A stretch of DNA of 64,000 bases from Bacteroidota bacterium (GTDB taxonomy: Bacteria > Bacteroidota > Ignavibacteria > Kapaibacteriales > Kapaibacteriaceae): NCBI GenBank assembly GCA_018266735.1, contig JAFDZT010000004.1, forward strand, positions 746,117-810,116. Reading direction: 5' to 3'. Below, one piece after another: positions 34,609-45,312 of the stretch. The notes under the pieces are model-generated. The model saw only the letters and a program-made list of their open reading frames with translations. It did not search any database and was not told the DNA's origin. How positions within the stretch are numbered: the stretch's first letter is position 1; the number at the start of each line of letters is the position of its first letter. A program made the translations under genes and the position numbers.

Positions 34609-37305
34609 CTAGCGCACGACGAAGGACGAGATCCGAGGTCGGTCTCCTGCCTCCACGCGTACCACATACAGTCCGGGTGCAAGCGCCGCCGCGTCGAACG
34701 TAATGGTGCCGGAGGTCTCTTGCACCTCTACTGCGACCGTCCGTCCCGTTGCATCGAGGATGGTGACCATGGCAGCAGAAAGGTTCATGCCTTCCGTTTC
34801 AATGGTGGTGCGACCATAGGCCGGATTCGGATACACTGCCACCTCGCCACCTTGCCCGTAGCCTGCTACAGGATCGGTGTCTTCGACCGCCGGCTCTTGG
34901 TATCCGCCAAAGACGGGCTTGGCATCGTCGCAGCGCACGATGAAGGACTTCTTGGGTGTGATGAGCGGCTTCACGCAGTCGACCACGCGTTGCGTGTGAA
35001 TGCCGTTGCAATTGTCGCCAATGTTCAAGCCCACGTTCAGCGAGTAGATGAGGTTGATGGTGGTCCCTGCAGCGATCTCGTAGCCATTCGTGAACGGATT
35101 CTTCTTGTTGCCGGGAGTGTTCACAGCATAGGCATAGAGGGTGGTGTTCCGTGTGGCAGGTGTATAGACGGCAGGTTTGGATCCGTCGATCATGATCGTC
35201 CATCCATCCTTGCGCTCGAGCACTCCTGTAAGATCAGGCAGCCGTTCGTTCGTACCGCCGATCACATAGTCGTACCGCAATTGATTCGTCGCGCTCTGAT
35301 GGCGGATCTGCCAAAGTCCACCCTCTCCATTCGTCGCAACGCCGGTGGCGAAGCCCACCACGTACCAGTTACAGGGAGTGGTGTTGCGTTGTGGACCGAA
35401 GTACTGGATGGGGATCACGGAAGTGATGTAGAGTGCATTGGTCGGACGAAGGGCCTTGAGGTTGTACGGACGGTTGGCCCATACACCACCGGCGAACGTG
35501 AAGAACGTCTTGTCGCCACCCGGCACGGTCTCGATCATGCAGGCCTGTGTCCCCGACAGACCCATGTAGTCTCCAAAGGTGGTCGTCACGATGGTGGAAG
35601 GGCAGAATGGTACCGAGCTTCCGACGGCCACAGTGAATCCATTGGTGGCAGTGCGGGTGTCAAGATCGCCGATCGACGCTGGCACGGCCATGGCAATGGT
35701 TCCCGTGCCGATGCCGGCAATGAACTGCCATTTGATCCCGACAACGGTGCCGTTCGGGATACGGATCCACTGATTGCGAGCGGCTTGAACGGGATACTGG
35801 TAACCGGCCGTGTAGCCATCGGTCGCATCGTTGTTCCGCATGGTCGCACATCCTGCAGCCCATTTCCCATCGGCAGAGATCGACTGAACGGAGTACTCCC
35901 AACCGATGGTCGACGGGAATTCTGCGACCTCCGGCAGAGCATAGCCGCCCTCCGTCATCTCTTGTGCCGTGCAATCCTGATAGATGAGCCATGCGCCGGG
36001 TCGGCCATCCGTGCGCGTTCCAACGACAACGCGCTTGGGGATCACGACGGTGGCATCGAAGGTTGGTAGTGCCGACGCTGTGACGGTCGACATCGTACAC
36101 GGCTTGATCATGTTCACACATTCCGCCACCGAGAACAAGCTCGAAGGTCCGATCATGCCGGCCATGATGTTGACAACGCCATTCTCCGGCACAGCCGAGA
36201 CGGTCCCGGCGATGTTGATGTTGGCCGACATCGTAAGGCCGTCTGTAATGTCGATCCCGCGGATCGACCACTTCGTTGTTGCTCCGGTGGATGCCAGCGG
36301 GACGATCGATGCTCCGTCCACGAGCAGGTCGTTCAAGGTGATCGTCACACCCGCATCCAGTGCTGCGATCGAGATCGTGAGCACGTCCGGTGCGACAGCG
36401 GCGCCAACACCGGTATAGGTGGTGCTGACCGTTCCGTTCGCATTCGTCACGGTGGTCTGCAGCGTATGCGTTGTGCTGTTATAGACCATCATCACGGCAT
36501 TGTTGCCTTGCGCCCATACCACATCGGCATCGGCCCTGTTGGCGGCGGTGTTCAGGTCCGGGACCCCGGCATACACCTCTTTCTCGGCGGTATTCCCAAA
36601 GGAGCGGAAGCGCCAACCGAACAGTTCAGGAGATGTCTGCAAGGCACAAGGGGCAAGGTATGCTGTTGGTGGCGGACCCGCCGGCAACACGCTTCCGAAC
36701 AGATCGATGGTGCAGGTGGCGGGTGCGAGCGACACGTCGCCCGCAATGTTGAGCGTCGTGGAGATCGTGAAGCCGTCGTTCACCGTCACATCTCCGATCG
36801 ACCACGTCGTGTTACCCTCTCCCCCAACAAGGTCACCAAGGTTCGTTCCATCCACAGTGAACTGCTTCAGGGTAAGCACCACTCCCGGGTCCTGCACGCC
36901 GATGGCCAACGTCAGTCCGTTCACATCCGTGATGGGTCGTGCCTTGAAATAGTCTACTGCCCCGCCGATGTTGGTGTACGTGGTATAGTAGTTCAGGCCA
37001 TTGCCGTTGACCACGGCCACGCTCAACATGCCCTCGCCGTTCGCATCGTAGGTGATGACAACATTATTGTCACCCGGCGTCCACTGCACATAGCGCAGGG
37101 TACTCCGCCCATCGTCCAACGTCAGGTCCGGCACGCCGGTATAGATGCCCGGTGCGGCATCGTTGGCAAAATTCTGTAGTCGGTACCCGAAGATGTCATC
37201 GGTCGACACGCGGGTTGGGATCTGAATGGTCTGCGCAGAAAGGATGTTCGCCGACCACATCAAGAGAATTGCCGCGGCAAAGAACGCGGTACTGAAACGG
37301 TTCAT
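34609..37305 (-). CDS. Secreted T9SS protein with two tandem homologous domains
   Basis: An 898-residue exported protein of unknown function. Signal peptide MNRFSTAFFAAAILLMWSANILSAQ. Two related domains follow at ~35-225 and ~230-420: each begins (I/L)FG(Y/W)R(L/F)..F.N, then Y(T/A)GVPDL, then a W...NN(V/A)V..Y segment and a T(Y)T.(I/V)G segment. The middle (to ~800) has unassigned beta-rich sequence with many cysteines. The last ~75 residues (VAVYPNPAYGRTTIE ... LAPGLYVVRVEAGDRPRISSFVVR) are a T9SS type A sorting domain. ATG at 37305 has GGAG 5 bases upstream; a strong terminator follows the gene. Confidence 0.85.
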   Translation of the reverse strand: MNRFSTAFFAAAILLMWSANILSAQTIQIPTRVSTDDIFGYRLQNFANDAAPGIYTGVPDLTLDDGRSTLRYVQWTPGDNNVVITYDANGEGMLSVAVVNGNGLNYYTTYTNIGGAVDYFKARPITDVNGLTLAIGVQDPGVVLTLKQFTVDGTNLGDLVGGEGNTTWSIGDVTVNDGFTISTTLNIAGDVSLAPATCTIDLFGSVLPAGPPPTAYLAPCALQTSPELFGWRFRSFGNTAEKEVYAGVPDLNTAANRADADVVWAQGNNAVMMVYNSTTHTLQTTVTNANGTVSTTYTGVGAAVAPDVLTISIAALDAGVTITLNDLLVDGASIVPLASTGATTKWSIRGIDITDGLTMSANINIAGTVSAVPENGVVNIMAGMIGPSSLFSVAECVNMIKPCTMSTVTASALPTFDATVVIPKRVVVGTRTDGRPGAWLIYQDCTAQEMTEGGYALPEVAEFPSTIGWEYSVQSISADGKWAAGCATMRNNDATDGYTAGYQYPVQAARNQWIRIPNGTVVGIKWQFIAGIGTGTIAMAVPASIGDLDTRTATNGFTVAVGSSVPFCPSTIVTTTFGDYMGLSGTQACMIETVPGGDKTFFTFAGGVWANRPYNLKALRPTNALYITSVIPIQYFGPQRNTTPCNWYVVGFATGVATNGEGGLWQIRHQSATNQLRYDYVIGGTNERLPDLTGVLERKDGWTIMIDGSKPAVYTPATRNTTLYAYAVNTPGNKKNPFTNGYEIAAGTTINLIYSLNVGLNIGDNCNGIHTQRVVDCVKPLITPKKSFIVRCDDAKPVFGGYQEPAVEDTDPVAGYGQGGEVAVYPNPAYGRTTIETEGMNLSAAMVTILDATGRTVAVEVQETSGTITFDAAALAPGLYVVRVEAGDRPRISSFVVR

Positions 37306-37383
37306 GGTAGCTCCGTCTGGTGAAAAGGTGTGCTCCCGAACCGCGATATACGTACAAACACGTACGAAATGCAAGCTCTAAAT

Positions 37384-37417
37384 AAAAAAAGCCCGCTTCA
37401 CGTTCTGTAAAGCGGGC
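37384..37417 (-). terminator. Rho-independent terminator of groES-groEL
   Basis: Stem GCCCGCTT/AAGCGGGC (37410-37417 with 37391-37398), 11-base loop, then a 7-base T tract on the minus strand (37390-37384). It lies about 50 bases after the groEL stop; the heptamer repeat lies between the two. Confidence 0.9.
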
Positions 37418-37428
37418 CCATTCGTCAC

Positions 37429-37462
37429 TAGTAACTAGTAACTCGTCACTCGTCACTCGTCA
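37429..37462. repeat. Heptanucleotide tandem repeat in the groEL 3' untranslated region
   Basis: Plus-strand units ACTCGTC (three good copies) preceded by the variant ACTAGTA, directly between the groEL stop (37470) and its terminator. The heptamer is the reverse complement of the one at 26709-26767. Confidence 0.85.
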
Positions 37463-37469
37463 CTCTCTC

Positions 37470-39447
<1,978 letters not shown>

Positions 39448-39500
39448 AGGTGTGCTCCTCATTGGTTGTGTTGTTGTTGACAGAAGACGGGCATAGGACG

Positions 39501-39508
39501 CAAAATTA
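39501..39508 (-). promoter_or_regulatory. TAnnTTTG promoter element of groESL
   Basis: TAATTTTG on the minus strand matches TAnnTTTG exactly and overlaps the downstream arm of the CIRCE element by three bases, so a bound HrcA would block it. Confidence 0.55.
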
Positions 39509-39532
39509 GCACTCTTCGTGTAGGAGTGCTAA
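39506..39532. promoter_or_regulatory. CIRCE operator (HrcA binding site)
   Basis: A perfect TTAGCACTC-N9-GAGTGCTAA (arms 39506-39514 and 39524-39532), identical to the CIRCE consensus. It implies heat-shock control of groESL by an HrcA repressor encoded elsewhere. Confidence 0.98.
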
Positions 39533-39559
39533 CAATCATTTGCGACCACCCGAATGTTG

Positions 39560-40339
39560 TCAGAACACAATGCCAAAGAGGGCATCGATCACCAGGATAC
39601 TGGCGGCAGAGATGGTGAAGGCCCGCACGGTACTTTGGCCGACGCCTTCGGCTCCGCCCACCGTTTGGTAGCCCACGTGACATCCGATCAGGGCGGTGAA
39701 GCCGCCAAAGACGGCCGATTTCAGGATGCCGATGCTCGGCTCGGACACGCGAAAGAACTGCTGGATCGAATTGAAGAAGGTCTCGGCGGTAAAGTCGAAC
39801 TTGAAGCTCGTGAGCACATAGGCTCCGAGCAGGGCCACGATATTCGAGAACACGGCCAGTACGGGCATCATGGTGATGGCAGCAAAGAGGCGGGGCATGC
39901 TCAGGTAGCGGTTCTTATCGATGGCCATCATCTCCAGCGCATCGATCTGCTCGCTCACGTTCATCGTTCCGATCTGGGCGGCGATGGCACCACCCACCCG
40001 ACCGGCGATCACCAACGCCGTGAGCACGGGCGTAAGCTCTGTGAAGACGACCGTGGCGATCGATCCGCCGATGAACGGACGTGCAATGCTGATCAGGTTG
40101 AACTTCGCAAAGAGGTTCGTGGCCTGCAGCGCCGCGATTGCACCCGTAAAGGCACCAACAAGGATCACCAAGGGGAGAGAGTCGGACCCGACGATCTTCA
40201 TCTGCTCGATCACCAGGCCGCGGTCCTTGATCACACGAGGAACGTATCGGATCACCTGGGAGAGAAGGATGACCACCTGACCGATCTCGGACAGAAGGTT
40301 CATCACCATCCGGCCGATGCGCGCAATGAGATTCAGCAT
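39560..40339 (-). CDS. mlaE: MlaE-family ABC permease
   Basis: Inner-membrane permease of the lipid-transport (Mla) family, 259 residues. Characteristic stretches: SDSLPLVILVGAFTGAIAALQ, FTELTPVLTALVIAGRVGGAIAAQIGTM, and EQIDALEMMAIDKNRYLSMPRL. The ATPase (MlaF) and MCE protein (MlaD) normally next to it are absent; it lies 20 bases after the vWA/WD40 gene and ends just before the groESL operator. Confidence 0.92.
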   Translation of the reverse strand: MLNLIARIGRMVMNLLSEIGQVVILLSQVIRYVPRVIKDRGLVIEQMKIVGSDSLPLVILVGAFTGAIAALQATNLFAKFNLISIARPFIGGSIATVVFTELTPVLTALVIAGRVGGAIAAQIGTMNVSEQIDALEMMAIDKNRYLSMPRLFAAITMMPVLAVFSNIVALLGAYVLTSFKFDFTAETFFNSIQQFFRVSEPSIGILKSAVFGGFTALIGCHVGYQTVGGAEGVGQSTVRAFTISAASILVIDALFGIVF

Positions 40340-40359
40340 AGCGCAAATCTACGACGCGC

Positions 40360-43300
40360 CTATCGCACCACCGTCATTGTTTCGCTTCGACTTCCATGTG
40401 GGGTTCTTGCAACAACACGATACACACCGGAGGGGAGTTCCGTTGCATGCAGGTTCCACACCGCCCTTCCACCTTGCCACGATGGTACACCAAGATGGAG
40501 GACCTCATTGCCGGCGGCATCATGCAGCGCGGCGTCGACGGCAATGTCCTCATCCGATTCAAGAACGATCTGCGATGCACCCTGCACCGGATTCGGGGCG
40601 ATGTGCAATGTGGTGGGAAGGAGGAAGGGATCGAAGAGGCGCGGACCGATCGCATGACAGAAGGATCGGTTCGCGAACCAGCCGTTGACGAGTTCGAGGT
40701 GCACATCGTCGACGGATGGAGATGCCTGCAAGGCGAGCGTTGTGATGGAATCGTTGCCGAGCACAGCACGGAAGAACAAGCGAACAACGCGCGTTCCATG
40801 CAACGGCACGTCGAGGTCGAGCACACGATCCTCTCCATCGATCACACCGTGCGGCGTTGCCTCGATGGGGATGAGCATCGTGGCATTGTAACGCAGGGAG
40901 ATGGGAACACTGTTCGGGAGCGCCGAGATCTCGCCGCCGGCCACCGATGCCGCAACGGTGATCTCCACGGTATCGCCGGGTGCAGCTTCCGCAGTGCTGC
41001 ACACGATGCGAGCACGCAGGGGGGTAGGACCTGGTGCCGTGATATCGGGAGTATCGCGCGGACCTGATGGCCGTACGACGAGATCTGCTTCGCGCTTGCG
41101 CCCGGCGCCGATGAGACGCACCGACACAACTACATCGCTCCCCTTTACAAGAAAGTTGAGAAGGGCAGTAGACTTGCCCGTAGAAGTCGGCGTGTAGCGC
41201 ACGGCCACATCTTGCACAGCACCGGGCGCAAGCTCGAAGGCAGATTGTGAACAGGAGAATCGATCTGGTGAGATACCGCCAAGCACAGGCGCGTTGATGA
41301 GAAGCGGTTCGCTACCGTTGTTCGCAAGCATGGCATGCACGAGCGTATCGCGAGAACTGCCGATGGACACAATGCCGAAGTCGACATCGTGCACACTGGC
41401 CGTGAGCGTCCCCTCCTCCCCGATCCCGCTGAGATGCACCACAAGGTCTTCACCTAACGACGTGTGCAAGTGCAGCGCTGCTGTGCGCAGACCCACATGC
41501 GTTGGCATGAAGCCGATCGTCACGTCGGCACAGTGGTTCGGCAGCACCGTGAAGTGTCCGCCACCCCGCACCACAACGAACTCGCCTTCGGTGTCCGCTT
41601 CCACATCCACCTTTGTGATATGCAACGCCGATGTTCCACTGTTGCAGAGCAACGCTCGCACGTTCGTATCGCGATGCATGCCGACACGCACCGTACCACA
41701 GTCGACGGAACGTGTGCGGACAGTGGCAAGGGGTGCAAGGATGGACCATTCTGCATCACTGACGTCTTCTTGCAACGGATGCAGTTGCGGGATCGACCAT
41801 GCATGAACGCGACCATCGGTGCCACCGGTGTACAACGTGCGTGCATCGGCACTCCATGCAAATGTTGTGATGCCGGCTGCGAATGGTGCATCGAGTGTGA
41901 GCATCACCCTTCCACTCGCTGCATCGCAAAGCAGGACGGACGTGCGCATGACAACGGCATAGGATGTACCGTCCGATGTGAACGACATGCCAACGAAGGG
42001 TGACGTGAGAGCGATGGATGCTCCAACGCGCATACCCGTGCGCCCGTTGCATAGCGACACATGCTGTTCGGTGGCTACGAGCAATCGATCGCCACTTGCA
42101 CTCCAGCGCGTGGCCGTTACCTGTTCGGGCGGCATGGACACGTCGTAAAGCTTGGCGCGTTGCGACAGACTCCACACCGATGCTCCACTGCGCGTGCCGA
42201 CGCTGAGACACGTGCCATCGGAACTCCAGGCACATGTGGTGGCGGCATCGCCGATCGCAACGGACCATGCAAGGCGTGCGCTGAGCGCATCGACCACGGT
42301 GAGAGCACCGTCGGCTCCGCACATCGCAATGCACCGCGAATCGTTGCGCCATGCTGCATGCGCAACGTTCGTGGTGTGATAGGTGAGTGCGTGACGCCGT
42401 TCGCCTGTGCGTGCGTCGAAGACGAGTACCGTGGATTCGTCGGCAGTGGTGAGGACGTGGGCGCCATCCGGACTGAAGGCCGCCGTGCGGATCGTGTGCG
42501 TATGTCCAACCAGCGTTGCACGGAGACGCATCGTCGCAACATCCCAGATGCGTGCGCTCTTATCTCCATGGATGCTCACCACACGGTCACCATCTGCGGT
42601 GGCATCCGTGATGCGAACAAGGTTCGGCAGCGAACCAATGAAGCGTGCTTCCGAAGTGGTGTCGAGGGTATGGAGCGATTGTGCATCGATCTTCAACAGC
42701 GAGCTCCAATCTTCCGAGGCGATCAGCGACGTGCCAACAAGGCGTATCTCCGAGATCCCGTTCCGTACTCCTGAGCTCATCCGTGGTGCACGCAGTGTAT
42801 CAAAGGCCGCTTCGAATTGTTGTACGCGCAACAGGCAGTGTTGCGATGCAGGTCCCGTCACCGGTGCCCACAGGAACGATCCGCCGCGAACACGCCTGCC
42901 AAGCTCCGTCCACGTTGCACCCCCATCACGACTCACATCAACAAGCACAGGCGATGATGCCTCGACGCCGCTCCACAACAGTGTTGTGTCCGTTCCTGCC
43001 TCGAGTTGCTCTCCGCCATTCGGAGCCACAACACGCAACGACCCTTCGCCCTTTCCCAGCACACCCGACACCAGTGTGACCGTGCGTGTACAGTCACCGG
43101 AGTGCACGGTGCACTCGGCAACATGATAGGCGTCGGTCGTGTCGGTGCATTCCACAGAGAGTGTGACCGGACTTCCGTCTTCAACCTTCAATGCCGATGG
43201 ACGAACGGTGAATGCGGGATCCGTCACCTTCACACTGTCGAGTGCAATGGCACCGTGCGTTGCATGCAACATCATGGACCGTGTTCGCTCGCCGTGTGTG

Positions 43301-44199
43301 AATCGCACGGTCGACGGCTCTACGTCCATCGAGATCACACCACGTTCCGGACGGAGAAACGAATGTTGTGCTCGTTCATGACCGAGCATCATCTGCAGGA
43401 GTGCCGTTTGCCGACACGATGCCTTGCTCAACCATTCGATCTTGCACGGCGCAGACGTGAGTCGTAGCACAACATCGAGCACTGCGCGATCGAGTGCCAT
43501 ACTGTCGGTCGTATTCTCAAGCACGTCGCCTCCTGTTGCTAGGGCAAGCCTTCTGAACATTCCGGTGAAGTCCACTGTGCCCAACAGCACCGTGAACACC
43601 CGGATGCCGGCAGCTCTACAGTCTGCCGCGAGTTGTTGTTCGTTCACATTGAGTTGCGGACAGTGCAGGTCGGACACCAAGATCACGGCGCGCTCTGCAT
43701 TCCTTGCCGCCTTCATCATTGGAATTCCCCCTGCCACCGTATCGTAGAACATGGTGTACACGTCGGTGCCGGGTGCCGGTGGGATGCGGTTGGCGGCGTC
43801 GATCACATCGGCCTTCGAAGTGGTGAGACCGCTCACGATCTGGATGCCGCCCGACATGGCCGTGATCCCGATCTCTGATGGTGGCATCGTGAGGAAGGTG
43901 GCAAGGTGGCGGGTCGATGCTTTGACCACATCGATGTAGTTCTTCGTGTCCACCATGATGCAGATCGACACTGGGCGTTGCGTCGAGTCCGGACATTGCA
44001 CCGTCATCGTAGGACGCACGACGCCGTCTTCGATCAGCATCAAGGCAGACCGGTCGGCGTAGGAGGCCAAGTGAACGGCGGCGGACAGGCGAGGAAAGTT
44101 CGTCGTGTCGACGTCGCGTATGTACAGCTCTTGTGCAAGACCTCTGGTGAAGAAGCAGAGGATCAGCACAAGGGTCATGGACCATTGTGTCACGTACAT
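40360..44199 (-). CDS. Large secreted protein with vWA-like, WD40 and ASH-like domains and a T9SS sorting domain
   Basis: A 1279-residue exported protein. Order: signal peptide (MTLVLILCFFTRGLAQ); a vWA-like domain ~70-260 with a degenerate metal site (ICIMVDTKNYI instead of DxSxS); a WD40 propeller ~500-810 (DKSARIWDVATMRLRATL, TAAFSPDGAHVLTTADES, YTGGTDGRVHAWSIPQ); two choice-of-anchor/ASH-like segments ~830-1070 (VDCGTVRVGMHRDTNV, VDFGIVSIGSSRDTLV); and a final T9SS domain (IAPNPVQGASQIVLES ... LPSGVYRVVART). Function unknown; a surface scaffold is plausible. Start is ATG 44199 or Met at 44178. An inverted repeat of ACGTAC lies about 45 bases upstream. Confidence 0.82.
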   Translation of the reverse strand: MYVTQWSMTLVLILCFFTRGLAQELYIRDVDTTNFPRLSAAVHLASYADRSALMLIEDGVVRPTMTVQCPDSTQRPVSICIMVDTKNYIDVVKASTRHLATFLTMPPSEIGITAMSGGIQIVSGLTTSKADVIDAANRIPPAPGTDVYTMFYDTVAGGIPMMKAARNAERAVILVSDLHCPQLNVNEQQLAADCRAAGIRVFTVLLGTVDFTGMFRRLALATGGDVLENTTDSMALDRAVLDVVLRLTSAPCKIEWLSKASCRQTALLQMMLGHERAQHSFLRPERGVISMDVEPSTVRFTHGERTRSMMLHATHGAIALDSVKVTDPAFTVRPSALKVEDGSPVTLSVECTDTTDAYHVAECTVHSGDCTRTVTLVSGVLGKGEGSLRVVAPNGGEQLEAGTDTTLLWSGVEASSPVLVDVSRDGGATWTELGRRVRGGSFLWAPVTGPASQHCLLRVQQFEAAFDTLRAPRMSSGVRNGISEIRLVGTSLIASEDWSSLLKIDAQSLHTLDTTSEARFIGSLPNLVRITDATADGDRVVSIHGDKSARIWDVATMRLRATLVGHTHTIRTAAFSPDGAHVLTTADESTVLVFDARTGERRHALTYHTTNVAHAAWRNDSRCIAMCGADGALTVVDALSARLAWSVAIGDAATTCAWSSDGTCLSVGTRSGASVWSLSQRAKLYDVSMPPEQVTATRWSASGDRLLVATEQHVSLCNGRTGMRVGASIALTSPFVGMSFTSDGTSYAVVMRTSVLLCDAASGRVMLTLDAPFAAGITTFAWSADARTLYTGGTDGRVHAWSIPQLHPLQEDVSDAEWSILAPLATVRTRSVDCGTVRVGMHRDTNVRALLCNSGTSALHITKVDVEADTEGEFVVVRGGGHFTVLPNHCADVTIGFMPTHVGLRTAALHLHTSLGEDLVVHLSGIGEEGTLTASVHDVDFGIVSIGSSRDTLVHAMLANNGSEPLLINAPVLGGISPDRFSCSQSAFELAPGAVQDVAVRYTPTSTGKSTALLNFLVKGSDVVVSVRLIGAGRKREADLVVRPSGPRDTPDITAPGPTPLRARIVCSTAEAAPGDTVEITVAASVAGGEISALPNSVPISLRYNATMLIPIEATPHGVIDGEDRVLDLDVPLHGTRVVRLFFRAVLGNDSITTLALQASPSVDDVHLELVNGWFANRSFCHAIGPRLFDPFLLPTTLHIAPNPVQGASQIVLESDEDIAVDAALHDAAGNEVLHLGVPSWQGGRAVWNLHATELPSGVYRVVARTPHGSRSETMTVVR

Positions 44200-44242
44200 C
44201 CCTCGTGAAAGAAGCGGGGATCGACGATGTTTGTCAACGTGC

Positions 44243-44264
44243 GTACGTGATTTTACTTACGTAC
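44243..44264. promoter_or_regulatory. Inverted repeat GTACGT-N10-ACGTAC upstream of the vWA/WD40 gene
   Basis: Perfect 6-bp arms (44243-44248, 44259-44264) in the 121-base gap between the vWA/WD40 gene and the preceding terminator. A related pair CGTAC-N6-GTACG lies at 37351-37366 upstream of the other large T9SS gene. Binding by a shared regulator is speculative. Confidence 0.3.
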
Positions 44265-44320
44265 CTATGGCAATGTACAGTGTTCGCACGCCGCTGTCAA
44301 GGAAAAAGTTCATACGGCAT

Positions 44321-44355
44321 AAAAAAAGCCCGCCGATCGGAGAGGATCGGCGGGC
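44321..44355 (-). terminator. Rho-independent terminator of the repeat-tailed lipoprotein gene
   Basis: A perfect 11-bp stem (44345-44355 with 44328-44338, 6-base loop) followed by seven T on the minus strand (44327-44321), 24 bases after the stop at 44380. Confidence 0.93.
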
Positions 44356-44379
44356 CAAGATATTCGCTAGGCGAGTCTG

Positions 44380-45162
44380 TTAGGGACGGCGTGGACCGGG
44401 GCCACCACCACGGGTCGTGTCGCCACCACCTGGGTTGCCACCTCCGCGTGCCGTGTCGCCACCACCACGGTTGCCGCCACCGCGTGTCGTGTCGCCACCG
44501 CCTGGGTTACCGCGACCGGGGCCGCCACCGTTCGGGTTGCCGGCTGCACGCTTCGTGAGCCAGTCTGCAAGGATAGCAGCTTGATTCTCTGTGAGGATAC
44601 CACGGAGGGCAGAGAAGAAGGCGTCATCGCAGGCCTTGCGGGCTGTGATCGCATCGGCGCGAAGCGGATTGTTCTTCAGCGCGTCACGTGTTGCCTGGTT
44701 GAGAGCGCGGAGTTGCTCACCGGCCGTCTTGCGGTCGAGTGTACCGGCCTTGACCTGGTCCACGATCTCTTGGCGAGCTGCACGAGCACGCTCGATGATG
44801 GCCTTCTCAGAAGCGCGGAGGGCTTCCATGGCTGCCTTCATGCATGCCTCGTGATCGGCAAGCAGGGCGCGAACGGCAGCGATCTGTGCAGAATCGAGCT
44901 TCAGAGCGCGGAGCAGATCACCGAAGGGCAGACGACGGTTGTCGCCTTGTGGAGGCATCGGCATCATCTGCATATCAAGCGAAGCATCGCTGATCGGCAT
45001 TTCTTCCATGTCCGGATTCGGGATCGTCGTCATGTACAGGGCCTGTACTTCGTCGGTCGCTACAGGTGCCGTTGCGCCATTGTTGGAGCAACTCGTCATA
45101 CCAACCATCAGCGCGAATGCTGCACCTGCCATAAGGCTGAGCATTGCCGTCGTGCGTTTCAT
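44380..45162 (-). CDS. Lipoprotein with helical CpxP/Spy-like core and Gly-rich repeat tail
   Basis: A 260-residue predicted lipoprotein (signal ending VGMTSC). Residues ~75-205 are helical and charged (LLRALKLDSAQIAAVRALL, RARAARQEIVDQVKAGTLD, LRGILTENQAAILADWL), with an LTENQ motif recalling LTxxQ proteins of the CpxP/Spy type; this is a loose resemblance. The C-terminal tail is three 12-residue repeats of the form GGGDT(T/A)RGGGNP, from exact-period 36-base DNA units. GGAG lies 6 bases before the ATG. A strong terminator makes it a single-gene unit, divergent from the C25-like gene. Confidence 0.8.
   Translation of the reverse strand: MKRTTAMLSLMAGAAFALMVGMTSCSNNGATAPVATDEVQALYMTTIPNPDMEEMPISDASLDMQMMPMPPQGDNRRLPFGDLLRALKLDSAQIAAVRALLADHEACMKAAMEALRASEKAIIERARAARQEIVDQVKAGTLDRKTAGEQLRALNQATRDALKNNPLRADAITARKACDDAFFSALRGILTENQAAILADWLTKRAAGNPNGGGPGRGNPGGGDTTRGGGNRGGGDTARGGGNPGGGDTTRGGGPGPRRP
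44402..44509. repeat. Three contiguous 36-base coding repeats
   Basis: Units 44402-44437, 44438-44473 and 44474-44509 differ at a few positions and encode the Gly-rich tail of the lipoprotein. There are no spacers, so it is not a CRISPR. Confidence 0.92.
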
Positions 45163-45312
45163 AAAAACTCCAAAGAAACAGATGAGAAGAAATTGCGGTG
45201 TGTATGAGTCGTTTGAGCTTTCGTCTGAGGACCGGGTTTAACGACCGCGGTATCTCTTTCGCCAATTTGTTGTCTTTCGAACCACTTCAACCGACTCTAC
45301 AGACAACAAACC

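Noticed and set aside
44402-44509. 36-base periodic repeats as a CRISPR array
   Set aside because: The units are contiguous without spacers, divisible by three and in frame within a lipoprotein gene, and no cas genes are near.
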